Source of the DNA: Tetraselmis striata
Lineage: Eukaryota > Chlorophyta > Chlorodendrophyceae > Chlorodendrales > Chlorodendraceae
Direction of reading: 5' to 3'
Assembly: GCA_006384855.1 (NCBI GenBank)
Contig: VCJN01001424.1
Span: 62,001-126,000 of the forward strand
DNA length: 64,000 bases
A program made the position numbers and the translations under genes. The first letter of the stretch is position 1; each line of letters begins with the position of its first letter. This document shows positions 1 to 11,115 of the stretch, piece after piece. Below the pieces are notes generated by a model. It ran no database searches. It saw only the letters and a list, made by a program, of their open reading frames with translations, and was not told where the DNA came from.

Positions 1-2513
1 ACGCCATCGCGGATGACGGCGATGACGGACGCATTGAGCTTCCCCCGGAAGCCCACCTGACGGATGCTGTGCCCGATTAGCTCTGATCCGGCCTTGAGCA
101 CCACCTGTGCCCCCCACCAGCAGTGCAGGCCGGTCAATATCACATCACGGCAATCCGGAGAGGGAGGGCCATACCCTCAGGCGATGGGAAAAGCGGGGGT
201 TGAACGCCAAACCTCGACGATATGGCCTCTCTCCGACTTGCCGGGGCTCGGAGGCTCGGACAGGTTGATGGACGCCTGCAGCCCATCCGGGAGCCCGACA
301 TTGGGGCTGGGCGGGGAGCTAGGCGGCACGTACTCCAGGCTGCCCGCACGTGGAAGCGCATGGGTGTTGGTCAGCAGCGCGTGGGTGCCTGGCATGATCG
401 CCATCCCCCGAAGGGGACGCGCCGGGGCGGAAACACGCGAGAGGGCAAAGTCGTGTGAGGTGCTTGCGCCCTGGCTGCTGTCTACGGCGTCACCCAGGTG
501 ATCATGGATCTCGGAGGTGTCTGGCCGTCCTGCACCCACACGAGCACGTCAGGGACAGTATAAGGATGGAAGATCAGCAGTTTGAAATAGAATAGAATAG
601 AAACTGTGTTGATAATTTTAGCGTTTTTGAAAGAAATCGGACAGATACATCTCAGTTGTGTTGCTAATCGATTAAGGAAAGCACGAAGTACATCATTTAA
701 GTTTGTCCTTTAATCCAGGAACAGTATACGTACATTGTTTAAAATTAGATAGCGATACAGGAATGCGAACTGAACAGACAGGACTGTGCAGGCACCGCCC
801 GGGCCTCAGGTGAGGCATGGGCATGGGCCTGGGCATGGTCGCACTGTGCCGGACGACACCATTGGCGCTGTCGGCAGCCTGAAGCACGGGGGCGGCCGAG
901 TCAACGGAGTAGCGGCCGTTGGCGCGCGGGCTCTCCTTTGTGGGCGACCTCATCTGGAACGTGCGCGGCGACCCAAAAGTGCTGAACTGTAGGTGCTCCT
1001 CGTTCTCGTCAGTGACATACACCAGGCCATGGCTGCGGATGAGATCCTTGGTCGCCTGCCGGGGAGCAAGAGCAGAGAATGGGGATCAGAATTAGGTGTG
1101 ACAGCCACACCTAGAGGATGCGCAGGAGGGGGAGGGGGTGGGAGGGGGGGGGGCAAGACACACCTTGATGTCGCCCGTGAAAAAGAGGATGTCGTGGGCG
1201 GCCAGCTGGAACTCCGGGCCGACCGCCGGGATGGCGTAGCCGCCGCGCTCCACGGAGGCCAGGAAGAGGCCGTCCAGCGCGCGCAGCCCGGCTGCCTGCG
1301 AGCCGGGCGGGAACCCTGATCAGTGCTACCCGACGGGCAAGATGGGGTGGGATGGAGCGCAATGCTGGTGGATCCAGGACTCACCTCGATTGTTTTGCCC
1401 ACCACTGGAGAGGAGCGGCTGACCTGGCGGTGAGGTGAATCGAGAACAGCAGTAAGTAAACATGTCACAGCGGCGGTGGTGGTGGTGGTGGTGAAAGTGA
1501 ATTATTGATGGCGTGGAGGCAAGCGGCCTACCTGCAGGCCGACCAGCAGCTCCTCGTGCTCCTCCGCTGGGGGCACAGACCGGCACTTGCCCCACTCTTG
1601 CGTGGGCGGCAGCAGCCAGGGCGAGAAGATGAGCATGTAGAGGATGCCGAAGATCATGTAGGGCACACCGTATACGGTGATGTCAAACATGCCGAAGACG
1701 GGGACGTCAGGATCGATCTGCGCTCGCTCAGCCTGGGGGGAAGTGGGGGAAATGTAGTGGAGTTGTTGTGAACAGGGGAAGACAGACAAAGGAAGGTGGA
1801 GAGGAGGGAGGGAAAGGGGGAAGTGGAGTGGCCCACCTGAAGCCCGGCAATGACCAGATTGGTGGAGGTGCCGATGAGCGTGCATGTGCCGCCGAGGATG
1901 GAGGCATAGGAGAGCGGGATGAGCAGCTTCTGGGCGTGGATGCTGGGCGCGGATTTGGACCACGCAAAGATGAGCGGCACCAGCAGCGCCACGATAGGCG
2001 TGTTGTTCAGAAACGCGGAGAGCACCGCCACCGGGGAACGCCATCCGCACCTGCGCCATCAGCAGCGTGCTGGGCTTGCCCAGTAACTTGGCGAACAGCG
2101 AGTCCAGGCCTGACAGGGTGGGGGAGAAGAGGGCAAAACGGCGTGTCATGTGAGTAAAGGTCAAGCGCTCGGAACTGGGTCGCCTAGGAACGTGAATGCA
2201 ACCCAATATCAACCCGATATCTAAGACAAAGGATCCAATAATATTTGGGTAAACACGGACGAGACAACAGGACCAGCGCCGCACCTCCCGTACGCGCGAT
2301 GCCTTCCGCCACCGGAAACAGGATCATCACCGTCAAGAGCCCCGTGTTCGCGAAACCGGACAGGCCGGGCTTGAGTTCCAGGATGGTCGACACCAGCAGC
2401 GTGCCCAGCATCCCCAAGAACACGAAGTCGGGCCCGATCACGTCGGTTGCCATCACAACCAGCCCCACCACCATAACCGCCAGCGTCACCCACCCCTCCC
2501 AAGAGAGAGCCAT
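1..2513 (-). CDS. SAC1/SLT-like SLC13 sulfate transporter, 3' partial
   Basis: Likely a plasma-membrane Na+/sulfate (anion) symporter of the SLC13/DASS family, close to algal SLT/SAC1 proteins; the family match is from recalled sequence features. Exons read on the minus strand: 2513-2285, 2109-1837, 1732-1532, 1423-1385, 1295-1164, 1055 to an unresolved end near 850-900, 529-213 and 104-1. The first exons encode membrane segments and the family signature LNNTPIVALLVP followed by GTSTNLVIAGLQ. Exons 4-6 give one TrkA-C (RCK-C) domain (GKTIE, then GLRALDGLFLASVERGG). The last exon starts a second TrkA-C domain (GSELIGHSIRQVGFRGK) cut by the window edge. Splice sites are GT-AG with matching phases. 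One extra C near 2031 (TTCCCC for expected TTCCC) breaks the frame in exon 2. An isolated indel in a well-conserved stretch may be a sequence error. Start is the ATG of MALSWEGW; an upstream in-frame ATG exists at 2636. Confidence 0.85.
560..757 (-). repeat. Dispersed intron repeat, partial copy
   Basis: This AT-rich stretch lies between SLC13 exons. It matches, in opposite orientation, the distal part of a repeat in a dynein intron (60345-60545). Shared landmarks are a GAATA-rich run, a TGTGTTGATA word and a CATTGTTTRAAAYTAGATAGCG word. It has no coding potential. Confidence 0.6.
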
Positions 2514-2720
2514 CGCGGGCAGCTTCCGGGCAGTGCCTGCCGCGCGGTGGATCGGCGCCGACGGGTCCGACGGCTGCCGGCGGAGACCGCCTCGCGATAA
2601 GCAGGTCTGAGGAGCAGCAGCGAAGACACGTATCACGCGACGAGTTGGGGGATCCTGCTACTCTGGAACAGCGGACGACCAGACGAAGCGTGCTGGTAAA
2701 GAGTGGTGGCGACGAGGCGA

Positions 2721-2875
2721 CCGGTGGCTGCGCTGGTCGTAAGGATTAATAATCAACCGAGGCCTCTCCTAGAAGTATTAGGTCGTAAGGATTTATAATC
2801 AACCGAGGCCTCTCGTGGAACTTCTAGGAGAGGCCTCGGTTGATTATTAATCCTTACGACCAGCGCAGCCACCGG
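2721..2875. repeat. Perfect 56-bp inverted repeat (hairpin)
   Basis: Bases 2721-2776 and 2820-2875 are exact reverse complements of each other. The 43-bp spacer holds a third, direct, shortened copy of the arm core (about 2780-2815). There is no coding content. It lies about 200 bp upstream of the SLC13 start codon. It may be a MITE-like foldback or a transcribed hairpin; an assembly artefact is also possible because the arms are identical. Confidence 0.85.
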
Positions 2876-3009
2876 CGAGCAGCCTTGCTACTTACCGTTG
2901 CCGGTGCTGTAGCCCGCCGCCCTCCATTGTTTTCCCGCCCCCGGGACAGGACTGGCACCAGTGAAACCCTTGCAGCGTCTCTAAGACGGCCGTTTATGCA
3001 GCAATCCAG

Positions 3010-4040
3010 TTACGGAAAGCCCTGGGTAGGCGACGCTCCGTTATAGTCATCAAGCAAATTGCCGAAGCATTCTGCAAGACTAATTGAAGGCCAGCGACGG
3101 AATTTCCAACACTGTTGGATCACCGTATAGTCTAAAACGCTGCCATCAAAATACCCGGCGCACTGACCACGAAAGGTCCGCCCTACCCGTTTGGGCGTCG
3201 GCCCATTCGAGTAATGGGAGTTGGGGCAAGCCCCAACCCGCGGAGCAAAGCATTTCGGGAGTGCGATACGTGTGCAACAAAAAAGGCAATGTGAGGGAGG
3301 GCCCGACGCCATAGCTGGAAAAAATTCCCATTCCCAGTAAAATCCAGGGCGCCGTGAAGTAAGGGAGGGGGGGACCCCGCCCAAAATAAAGGCAGTTGAG
3401 TCCTCAGGTGCTGATGCAATAACCTGACTACTAATAAAATCCCTGAACTCCGGAAGTAACAACCCAAAATTATGACGGTGATACCCCCACCGCGGGCACT
3501 CCACCAACATATATATGTTCGATAGTCTCAGATTCACCTCCGCCACATGCAGGGCAGTGTTCAAGGAACCGCTCAGGCATGGCATGAATCCGGGCCAATC
3601 GGCGAGCAGTGGGAAATAACCTGGTGCGTAATTGTATCATAATGTGCAACCCGGCCACCACCCCCGCGGGGACACCCACACCGTACTGTGGCAACGGGTT
3701 TGACGCATAAGACGCATGGACATATATACCCCAGGTGTTATTGCGTGCTAACGATGCCGACGATTCGTAACGCGCGAGCCCACACCGATGCCTTTACTAG
3801 TTTAGCGGCATCACGCGCGGCTAGTGACCTCCACTCAAGTGGAAGGTGCGCCCCCTCAGCTAGCCCTACGTTCGCCCTAGCTAGTCGATCTAACCACCGC
3901 ACAGTCCCTGACGTCCACGTGTTAGGGCGCGCCCGACTTGGCTGATCTACTAAATGGGTTATACATGTATTCAAGTCGGATGCTTTAAGGAACGCCCGAG
4001 CCCGTGCCGCAACGGCCGTAGCCTCTATGGGCGCGCGCAA
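3010..4040 (-). mobile_element. LINE 3' fragment with RT-associated zinc knuckle
   Basis: Remnant of a non-LTR retrotransposon read on the minus strand. The clearest part is a CPACGG...HIYMLVECPRW zinc-binding module (about 3480-3590), the type found C-terminal to the reverse transcriptase in many plant and algal LINEs. Upstream, 4040-3738 encodes an Ala/Arg-rich stretch (ARANVGLAEGAHLPLEWRS) that fits the region between RT and zinc knuckle. The frame changes once, near 3500-3515, inside the zinc module. A proline/tryptophan-rich tail follows to 3010. No polymerase motifs are visible, so this is a 5'-truncated, decayed copy. The exact LINE clade is unresolved. Confidence 0.55.
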
Positions 4041-4134
4041 TATCCAATTCCCGCATCATCGGTGCAGTGGCCACCCCAGGGGAGTTTTTACCTACCCCAA
4101 TGAGGCACCGCAAGCACTGATTGAGTACGGTTTG

Positions 4135-5495
4135 TAATTTATTAGCGCCGCTAGTTCATTCCATGCAAACACCTTTCATGTCAGGGTATTTGTTGCATAC
4201 TTGCATGACAAAAGCGCATAGCCTGGACGAGAAAGTACGATTGCTAGCGAGGTGCTCGCCTGAGAACTTCACTTTGACCTACGAAAGCCCTAGATTATTG
4301 CGCCCTGCCGCAGATGGTTGCCTTCGGCATGTTTTGAATCCAAACACGGCTGCAAGCCTTACAATACACGGATAACGCGGCATATAGTAGTATTATGCAT
4401 GCGCATGGGCTCGACGACAAGAAACTGGTGGACAGTTACACCTCTAGGTACATCATATTCGCGACGGCGAGCCCTAGATTGTTGCGATGCGCCGCATACT
4501 GTTGCCTTCGGCAGGCGAAAACCGCCTACATGGCTGAAACACTGTCATTGTCCGGGTATGTGTTGCATACTTGTATGACAAAAGCGTATAGGCTTGACGA
4601 GAAAGTACGACTGCTAGCGAGGTGCTCGCATCAGAACTTCACTTTGACATACAAAAGCTCTAGATGGTAGGTGGCGCCCCGCCGCAGATTGTTGCCTTAG
4701 GCATGTTTTAAGCCCATACACGGCTGCAAGCCTTACAGTACCCGGATAATGCGGCATATTGTAGTATTATGCATGCGCATGGGCTCGACGACAAGAAACT
4801 GGTGGATAGCTACACCCCTGTGTACATCATATTCGCGGCGGCGAGCCCTAGATTGTTGCGCTGTGCCGCAGATTGTTGCCTTCGGCAGGCGGAAACTGCC
4901 TACATGGCTGAAACACTTTAATTCCTTGTCCGGGTATTTGTTGCATACTTGCATGACAAAAGCACATAGGCTTGACGAGAAAGTACGAGGTGCTAGCGAG
5001 TGCTCGCCTGAGGACTTCACTTTCGCTTGCGGAAAGCCATAGATTGTTGCGCCCCGCCGCATATTGTTGCCTTAGGCATGTTTTAAGTCCATGAACGGCT
5101 GCAAGCCTTACAATACGCGGATAATGCGGCATATAGAAGTATTATGCATGCGCATGGGCTCGACGACACGACAAAGGTATGTAGCCTCACCCTCATGCAC
5201 ATAATATTCGCGACGGCGAGCCCTAGATTGCTGCGCTGCACAACAGATTGTTGCCTTCGGCACGCGGAAACGGCCTACCTGGCTGAATCACGACTTTCCT
5301 TATTCGTGTTTTTGTTGCATACTTGTATGACAAAATCCAATATTGTACGAGGTGCTAGCGAGGTGCTCGCCCGAGAACTTCGCTTTGGCTTACGTAAAGC
5401 CCCAGATTATTGCGCCCCGCCGCAGATTGTTGCCTTAGGCATGTTTTAAATCCATACACGGCTGCTTACATTACCCGGATAATGCGGCATATAGA
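4135..5495 (+). repeat. Foldback-like array, left arm (about 370-bp units)
   Basis: Roughly 3.7 degenerate direct copies of a unit 370-378 bp long. The landmark word TGTTGCATAC occurs at 4191, 4561, 4939 and 5313. Each unit repeats the same order of words: TTGCATGACAAAAG, GCTAGCGAGGTGCTCGC, GCCGCAGATTGTTGCCTT, ATAATGCGGCATAT and ATGCGCATGGGCTCGACGA. Copies differ by substitutions and small indels. Short reading frames are repeated with the unit and diverge freely, so they are not genes. The same unit is present inverted at 7655-9260. Confidence 0.8.
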
Positions 5496-7654
5496 AGTAT
5501 TACGCGCGAGTGTGGTAATATACGCTCCGTATGTGCTCTACGACTGCGGCATTTCCGCATACACCGCAGAAACTTCATTTAGAACGCATGAATACCCTTG
5601 GCGGTGCCGGCCCGCGGCCCTCATACTTGCGGCTTTGCGGATCCCCTGTATGTGCCACACGACTCGTCGTCCGCTTTTATGTTGCAAGCTTCGCGCCATA
5701 GCCGTCGGCCGTGCACTTTTGCTATATGCAAGCATATAGCAAGGTCATGAGCTGAGAATATGATCGTCGGCCATAGAAGGTATATGTATACGGGCTCGGC
5801 AACTCGAAATCTAGCCGCACGGTGTGGGATTCGGCTCCGTATGTGCTTTGCAAATGCGGCACTACCATAGACCCCGCCTTAACTTTCTCTAAAGCGCGTG
5901 CTGCCCTGGGTGGTGCCGGCTTCCTGTAACATGCTATGGCGTTGTATCTGGACTGCGATGGTAAGTGCGTCGCACTCTGCACGGTGAGCAAGTTTGTTCA
6001 ACCCTGACTAGGGTATAGCTTTTGCCCTAATTCGGTTTGTAGTAATGAGCCAAATTTGCAGGCCCCACAGACCCTCGCTGCTTGGTGCCGGACTCAAGGA
6101 AGGCTGCAGTAGGCACTTGGATGCGCAACTCCCCTAGAGACTCGGAGCTATACTTGTTGTATATATGCGAGGTCGGCAACTGACAATCTAGCCGAACGGG
6201 TATAGTGTTCGGCTCCATATATGCTTTACGACTGCGGCACTTCCATATTATAAACCGTTGTAACTTTACCAAAACGCATTATGCTCTTGTTTGTGCCGGC
6301 CCGCGGCGCTTATACTATACTTACGGTTTTACGAACCTCCTTTGTATATATCACACCACGTCTCCGCTTTTATTTTTCAAGTGGCACATGAGGCATGTCA
6401 GCGGTGTAATATTCATATATAAACATATATGGGGGTCGGCAGCTGAGAATCTCGTCGCCGACGACCATATAAGTTTGTTGTATGATGGGTCGATAGCTGG
6501 CAATCTAGGTGTGGTATACATCTCTCAATTTAGTTTATACGACTGCGGCACTGCCACATACACCGCAGTAACTTTGTCGTAAAGGAATACACGGCACTAT
6601 CGCATACACTGCAGTGACTAATTGAAATAACGCATGACGCGCTTGGTGGTGCCGGCCCGCCGCGGCGCTCATACTCGCGGCTTTGCGGAATCTCTCTCTG
6701 TCACACGACTCCCCCGCTGTTATTTTGGAAGTCGCGCATCATGGGACCTCGTCGCCCGTGTAATCTTGCCATGTATAAGCGCATATATTGGGGAGGGGGG
6801 TTCCAGCTGAGAATATGGTCGGCCATGAGATAAGGTTGTCGTATATATACTAGGCCGGCAGTTTACAAAAGGGGAAGAGCACCCGCAGGACTGCTCGGGG
6901 GTCGGCTCCGGCCGCAGGCTGGTCCTGGGGACGCTGTCGTGGTCCAGCTCTATAGCCGAGCGAACGGATATGTTTTCGGCTCCGTGTATGCAATTGAGAC
7001 TGCGACACTACCCACATAGACCGTAGTAACTTCATCAGAACGCATGATGGTGCCGGCGGCCCGCGGCGCTTATATACTCGCGGCTTTGCGGACATCCTCT
7101 ACGTATCACACGACTTCTCCACGTGTATTTTTCAAGTCACGCAGAAAAGGCTAAAACCGGGCTCGCGCACAATCTCGGCGGCTAGATAGAGAAGAACGGC
7201 CCACTGATTGCACCACCCGACTTCGTGCCGGCTTGCCGCCCCCGGTACATGCGGGTACCCGTATGTATTACCTCGGTCGTAGCCACTACTTGATGATATT
7301 TGGCGGGATTGCGCCACTACGGCTGGGCGAGCGCTGCGGCTTGCCGTGGCGCCGCAAATCGTAGCGCAGTATTATTTTATTAAAGACTACGTGTCGGCCA
7401 TCTCGCATTATTGGTCTGCCGGTACCGGTACCACGCCCCGACGGAGATTTAATGAGTACAGTAGGGGTGATTGTAGAGTAATTAGCGACTATTACTCGCT
7501 ACGAATAGTCGCTACCGGTACTGGTAGTCGCTACCCCACTAGATATGCACGCTACACCCGCCGGCAAACATACGACGAGGCGTCGCCACAGGGCTTGCGC
7601 ACAATCTCGGCTCAAGAAGAAGAATAGAAGTGCCCTGGGACTGATGTCTACCTT
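5496..7654. repeat. Centre of foldback-like array, degenerate repeats
   Basis: Stretch between the two inverted arms. It contains about five degenerate copies (near 5550, 5840, 6230, 6550 and 7010) of a second unit with the order: ACTGCGGCA, CCGCAGTAACTT, GAACGCATG, GGTGCCGGCCCGCGGC, CTCGCGGCTTTGCGGA and CACACGACT. From 7150 to 7630 a third motif set begins (GCACAATCTCGG, TAGTCGCTACCGGTACTGG) that recurs at 9275-9600 and 9780-9860. Nothing here looks coding. Confidence 0.6.
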
Positions 7655-9260
7655 GTCTTAATCGTCGAGCCCATGCGCATGCATAATACTTCTGTATGCC
7701 GCATTATCCGGGTACTATAAGGCGTGCAGCCGTGTATGTATGGATTTAAAACATGCCTAGGGCAACAATCTGCGGCGGGGCGCAACAATCTGGGGCTTTA
7801 CGTAAGCCAAGTCAGTCAGGCGAGCACCTTGCTAGCAATCGGATTTTGCCATACAAGTATGCAACAAATACCCGGACAAGGAAAGTGTTTCAGCCGTGAA
7901 GGCATTTACTCCTGCCGAAGGCAACAATCTGCGGTGCAGCACAGCACAGCACAGCACGGCAATATGGGGCTCGCCTACCCCATATATGATGATACATAAG
8001 GGTGTGGCTATCTACCTGTGTCTTATCGTCGAGCCCATGCGCATGCGTAATACTTCTATATGCCGCATTATCCGGGTACTGCAAGGCGTGCGGCCGTGTA
8101 TGGATTTAAAATAATATGCCTAAGGCAACAATCTGCGGCGGGGCGCAACAATCTAGGGCGTTCAGACCTAAGCCAAAGTGAAGTTCTCGGGCAAGCACCT
8201 CGCTAGCAGTCGTACTTTCTTGTCAAGCCTATGCGCTTTTGTCATACAAGTATACAACAAATACCGGACAAGGAATTAAAGTGTTTCAGCCATGTAGGCA
8301 TTTACCGCCTGCCGAAGGCAACAATTTACGGCGCATCGCAACAATCTAGGGCTCGCCGTCGCAAATATGATGTACCTAGGGGTGTAACTATCCACCAGTT
8401 GCTTATCGTCAAGTCCATGCGCATGCATAATACTTTTGTATGCCGCATTATCCGGGTACTGCAAGGAGTGCAGCCTTGTATGGATTTAACACATGCCTAC
8501 GGCAACAATATGCACCCTGCCGAAGGCAACAATCTGCGGCGCAGCGCAACAATCTAGGGCCCGCCGTCGTGAATATGATGTACCTAGGGGTGTAACTATC
8601 CACTTGTTTCTTGTCGAGCCCATGCGTATGCATAATACTTCTATATGCCGCATTATTAGGGTAATGTAAGGCTTGCAGCCGTGTATGGATTTAAAACATG
8701 CCTAAGGCAAAAATTTGCTGCGGGGCGCAACAATCTAGGGTGTTTTAACAGTACTAAGCCAAAGTGAAGTTCTCGGGCGAGCACCTCGCTAGCAGTCGTA
8801 CTTTCTCGTCAAGCCTATGCGCTTTTGTCATACAAGTATGCAACAAATACCCGGACAAGGAAAGTGTTTCAGCCAGGTAGGCATTTACCGCCTGCTGAAG
8901 GCAACAGTCTGCGGCGCAGCGCAACAATCTAGGGCTCGCCGTCGCCAATATGATGTACCTAGAGGTGTAACTGTCCACCAGTTTCTTGTCGTCGAGCCCA
9001 TGCGCATGCATAGTACTTCTGTATGTCGCATTATTCGGGTACTGTAAGCCGTGTATGGATTTAAAACATGCCTACGGCAACAATCTGCGGCAGGGTGCAA
9101 CATCTAGGGCTTTCCGCAAGCCGACGTGAAGTTCTCGGGCGAGCACCTCGCTAGAAGTCGTACTCTCTCGTCAAGCCTATGCGCTTTTGTCATACAAGTA
9201 TGCAACAAATGCCCTGACGAGGAAAGTGTTTCAGCCAGGTAGGCAGTTACCGCATTCCTA
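7655..9260 (-). repeat. Foldback-like array, right arm (inverted units)
   Basis: Four or more copies of the left-arm unit in reverse orientation. The landmark GTATGCAACA occurs at about 7858, 8250, 8836 and 9198. The 8250-8836 interval is about 590 bp because it contains an extra partial unit (about 8453-8640). With the left arm it forms inverted repeats 1.4-1.6 kb long around a 2.2-kb centre, the layout of foldback transposons whose terminal inverted repeats are built from subrepeats. Confidence 0.8.
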
Positions 9261-10555
9261 ACGAACGCAACAATCCTTACTCGCTACCAGTAGTAGTCGC
9301 TATCGGTACTGGTACCCAACTATATATATGCACGCTACATCCGCCGACATACGACTCGTCGTCGCGACAGGTCTCGCGCACAATCTCGGCGGCTGAAGAA
9401 GAATGATAAAACGGCCCCACTGACTGCACATGATTTTGCTTCGCCTTGCCGTCTCCGGTACTACATACGGGGATACTGGTACCCGCCGCATCCTATCTCG
9501 GCCGTAGCGACTGCTTGACAACCGCGTGCGACTGCGCCACGGCTGGACGCGCGTAGGGTTGCCCGCCGCCGCTCACGCAGCCGTGGCGCCGTCAATTGTA
9601 GCGTAATACTAGTGATAGCAGCTTGCAAAAAAACAATCTGCCGGTACCGCGCCCCATTGTAGCCAGATTGTAGCCAGATTGTAGCATGCCGTCGTATATC
9701 TCATACCAGTTCAGGATCTTGCACGCTACGTCCCAGTACCCGCCGCCAAACGATGAGTCGCGACAGGTGAGGGCCACTCGCACAGCAGAATCTCGGCGGC
9801 TAAAACATAATGTAACTGCCCGCCACAGATTGCACCCGGTTTCGCTTCGGCTTGCCCGGTAGCGACTACACATAGATACTATATGTGATATTCTGCAATG
9901 CACGGTAGTAGTAATAAGGGCACCCGTATTACATGCTATGTGTATTCATATGATAATGTCTATCCATGCAGCGGCATCATACAGTGTAGTTGGGCACTTT
10001 ATCCATGCAAATCGCAGGCTGCTGTGATATAATATCCAAACTCAGGCGGTGACGCATGAAGGCGTGTGGCAAGTGAAGCGGTGGCGTGCCGTTGTAAAAA
10101 ACGCTGTCGACACAATCTACAAAACGCGATCGTGCCGGGGCAAAGATCCCAGTATTTAGGCAAGTATCCGAAACCCTAAATTCATGCTTTTTATTACAAC
10201 GAGATTTGGCGGCGGCTCAGTATGCTCGGATTAGGGCTCAAAAACAGAGCCAAAATCCGAGCATCGTGATACAGTACTTTTATGCTCGGGTTTTGGCCCC
10301 CTCCCGTGTTGGCTGTTCAGTAGGCGCTGCCGGGTGTGAGTGCTGGCCCCGGCCACGGCCCAAGCCACCCCCGCTCGAAGTCGAGCATAGACTTGGCAAG
10401 AAGCATGCCTTCCCATATCACATACAATGATCTTCATGCAGAAGTCGTTAGTTGTCGTTAGCCATCTTGGCGAGGAGGGGCGAGATGGTGGGTTAGGGTG
10501 GGCCTTATCTTCGGGAGCGAGGTGTATGTCCAGCCCCGCCAGGCGCCGTGCAAGC
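9261..10555. other. No gene; degenerate dispersed repeats
   Basis: 9275-9600 and 9780-9860 are diverged copies of the 7150-7630 motif set (GTAGTCGCTAYCGGTACTGG, CGCACAATCTCGGCGGCT). From about 9900 to 10200 the sequence is AT-richer with no recognisable content. 10200-10550 holds short open frames on both strands with no recognisable family. Confidence 0.55.
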
Positions 10556-10772
10556 ATATGCCTTGGCATGGATATTAAAGACTTTCCGCGCGTTCTCGAT
10601 CTATACGCTATCCACGTAACCAACACAGTATATTTTAACGGTGGCGGTGCGGGGCTGAGCCCTCAACCGCTCACGCACCGCTCCCAGCCGCCAAGTACAT
10701 GGTAATGCTTAAGTACGTGAACATAAAGCTAAGGCCACTTACAAAATGAACCCCCCCCTTATGTTTCCCCGG
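10556..10772 (+). repeat. Inverted-repeat arm, left part
   Basis: Matches the reverse complement of about 17940-18125 at roughly 85-90% by eye. Shared words include GGATATTAAAGACTTTCCG, GGCGGTGCGGGGCTGAGCCC, CCGCTCCCAGCCGCCAAGTA and TTAAGTACGTGAACATAAAG, ending in a C-run. The arm breaks off at the DIRS fossil and resumes at 15674. Confidence 0.75.
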
Positions 10773-10863
10773 TTAGACAGAGTGCGAGTCACGTTGCCAG
10801 AAGCGAGTGTCTTGTCTTACAAGCCCCTCGCCACACCAAACAAGATGGGTGGGACGGGTGGGT

Positions 10864-11115
10864 GCGTGAAGCGCAACAGCAAAAGAGATGAGCGCTATAT
10901 ATGGTCTAGACAGTTGGCTAAGTAGTAGCTGCAAGTACGCCGGGAAACAGATCGGGAGCTGGTGCGGTCGCGAGTCCGCTGTTCACTGTCCCATCATGGA
11001 AGATTCTAGACAGAGTCGATGACTGGCTACTGTGCTATATTTTCCAGATGGTAGTTGTTTGACCGCACAACTCGGTCCGTCGTCTGACTAGACTCAGTTA
11101 AGTACTTAACAACGA
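10864..11115 (-). repeat. DIRS element split direct repeat A2
   Basis: About 250 bp, matching 15426-15673. It starts with GCGTGAAGCGCAACAGCAAAA and ends in a CAGTTAAGTACTTAAYAACGA word. It is flanked on both sides by the short B repeat (TTAGACASAGTGCGAGTCACG at 10773 and 11116). Confidence 0.85.

Noticed and set aside
4135-9260. Repeated short frames (for example FCHTSMQQIPGQG in each unit)
   Set aside because: They recur with the repeat unit, carry stops and frame changes between copies, and lie on both strands.
4135-9260. CRISPR-like array
   Set aside because: Units are about 370 bp, degenerate, lack spacers of uniform size, and the genome is eukaryotic.
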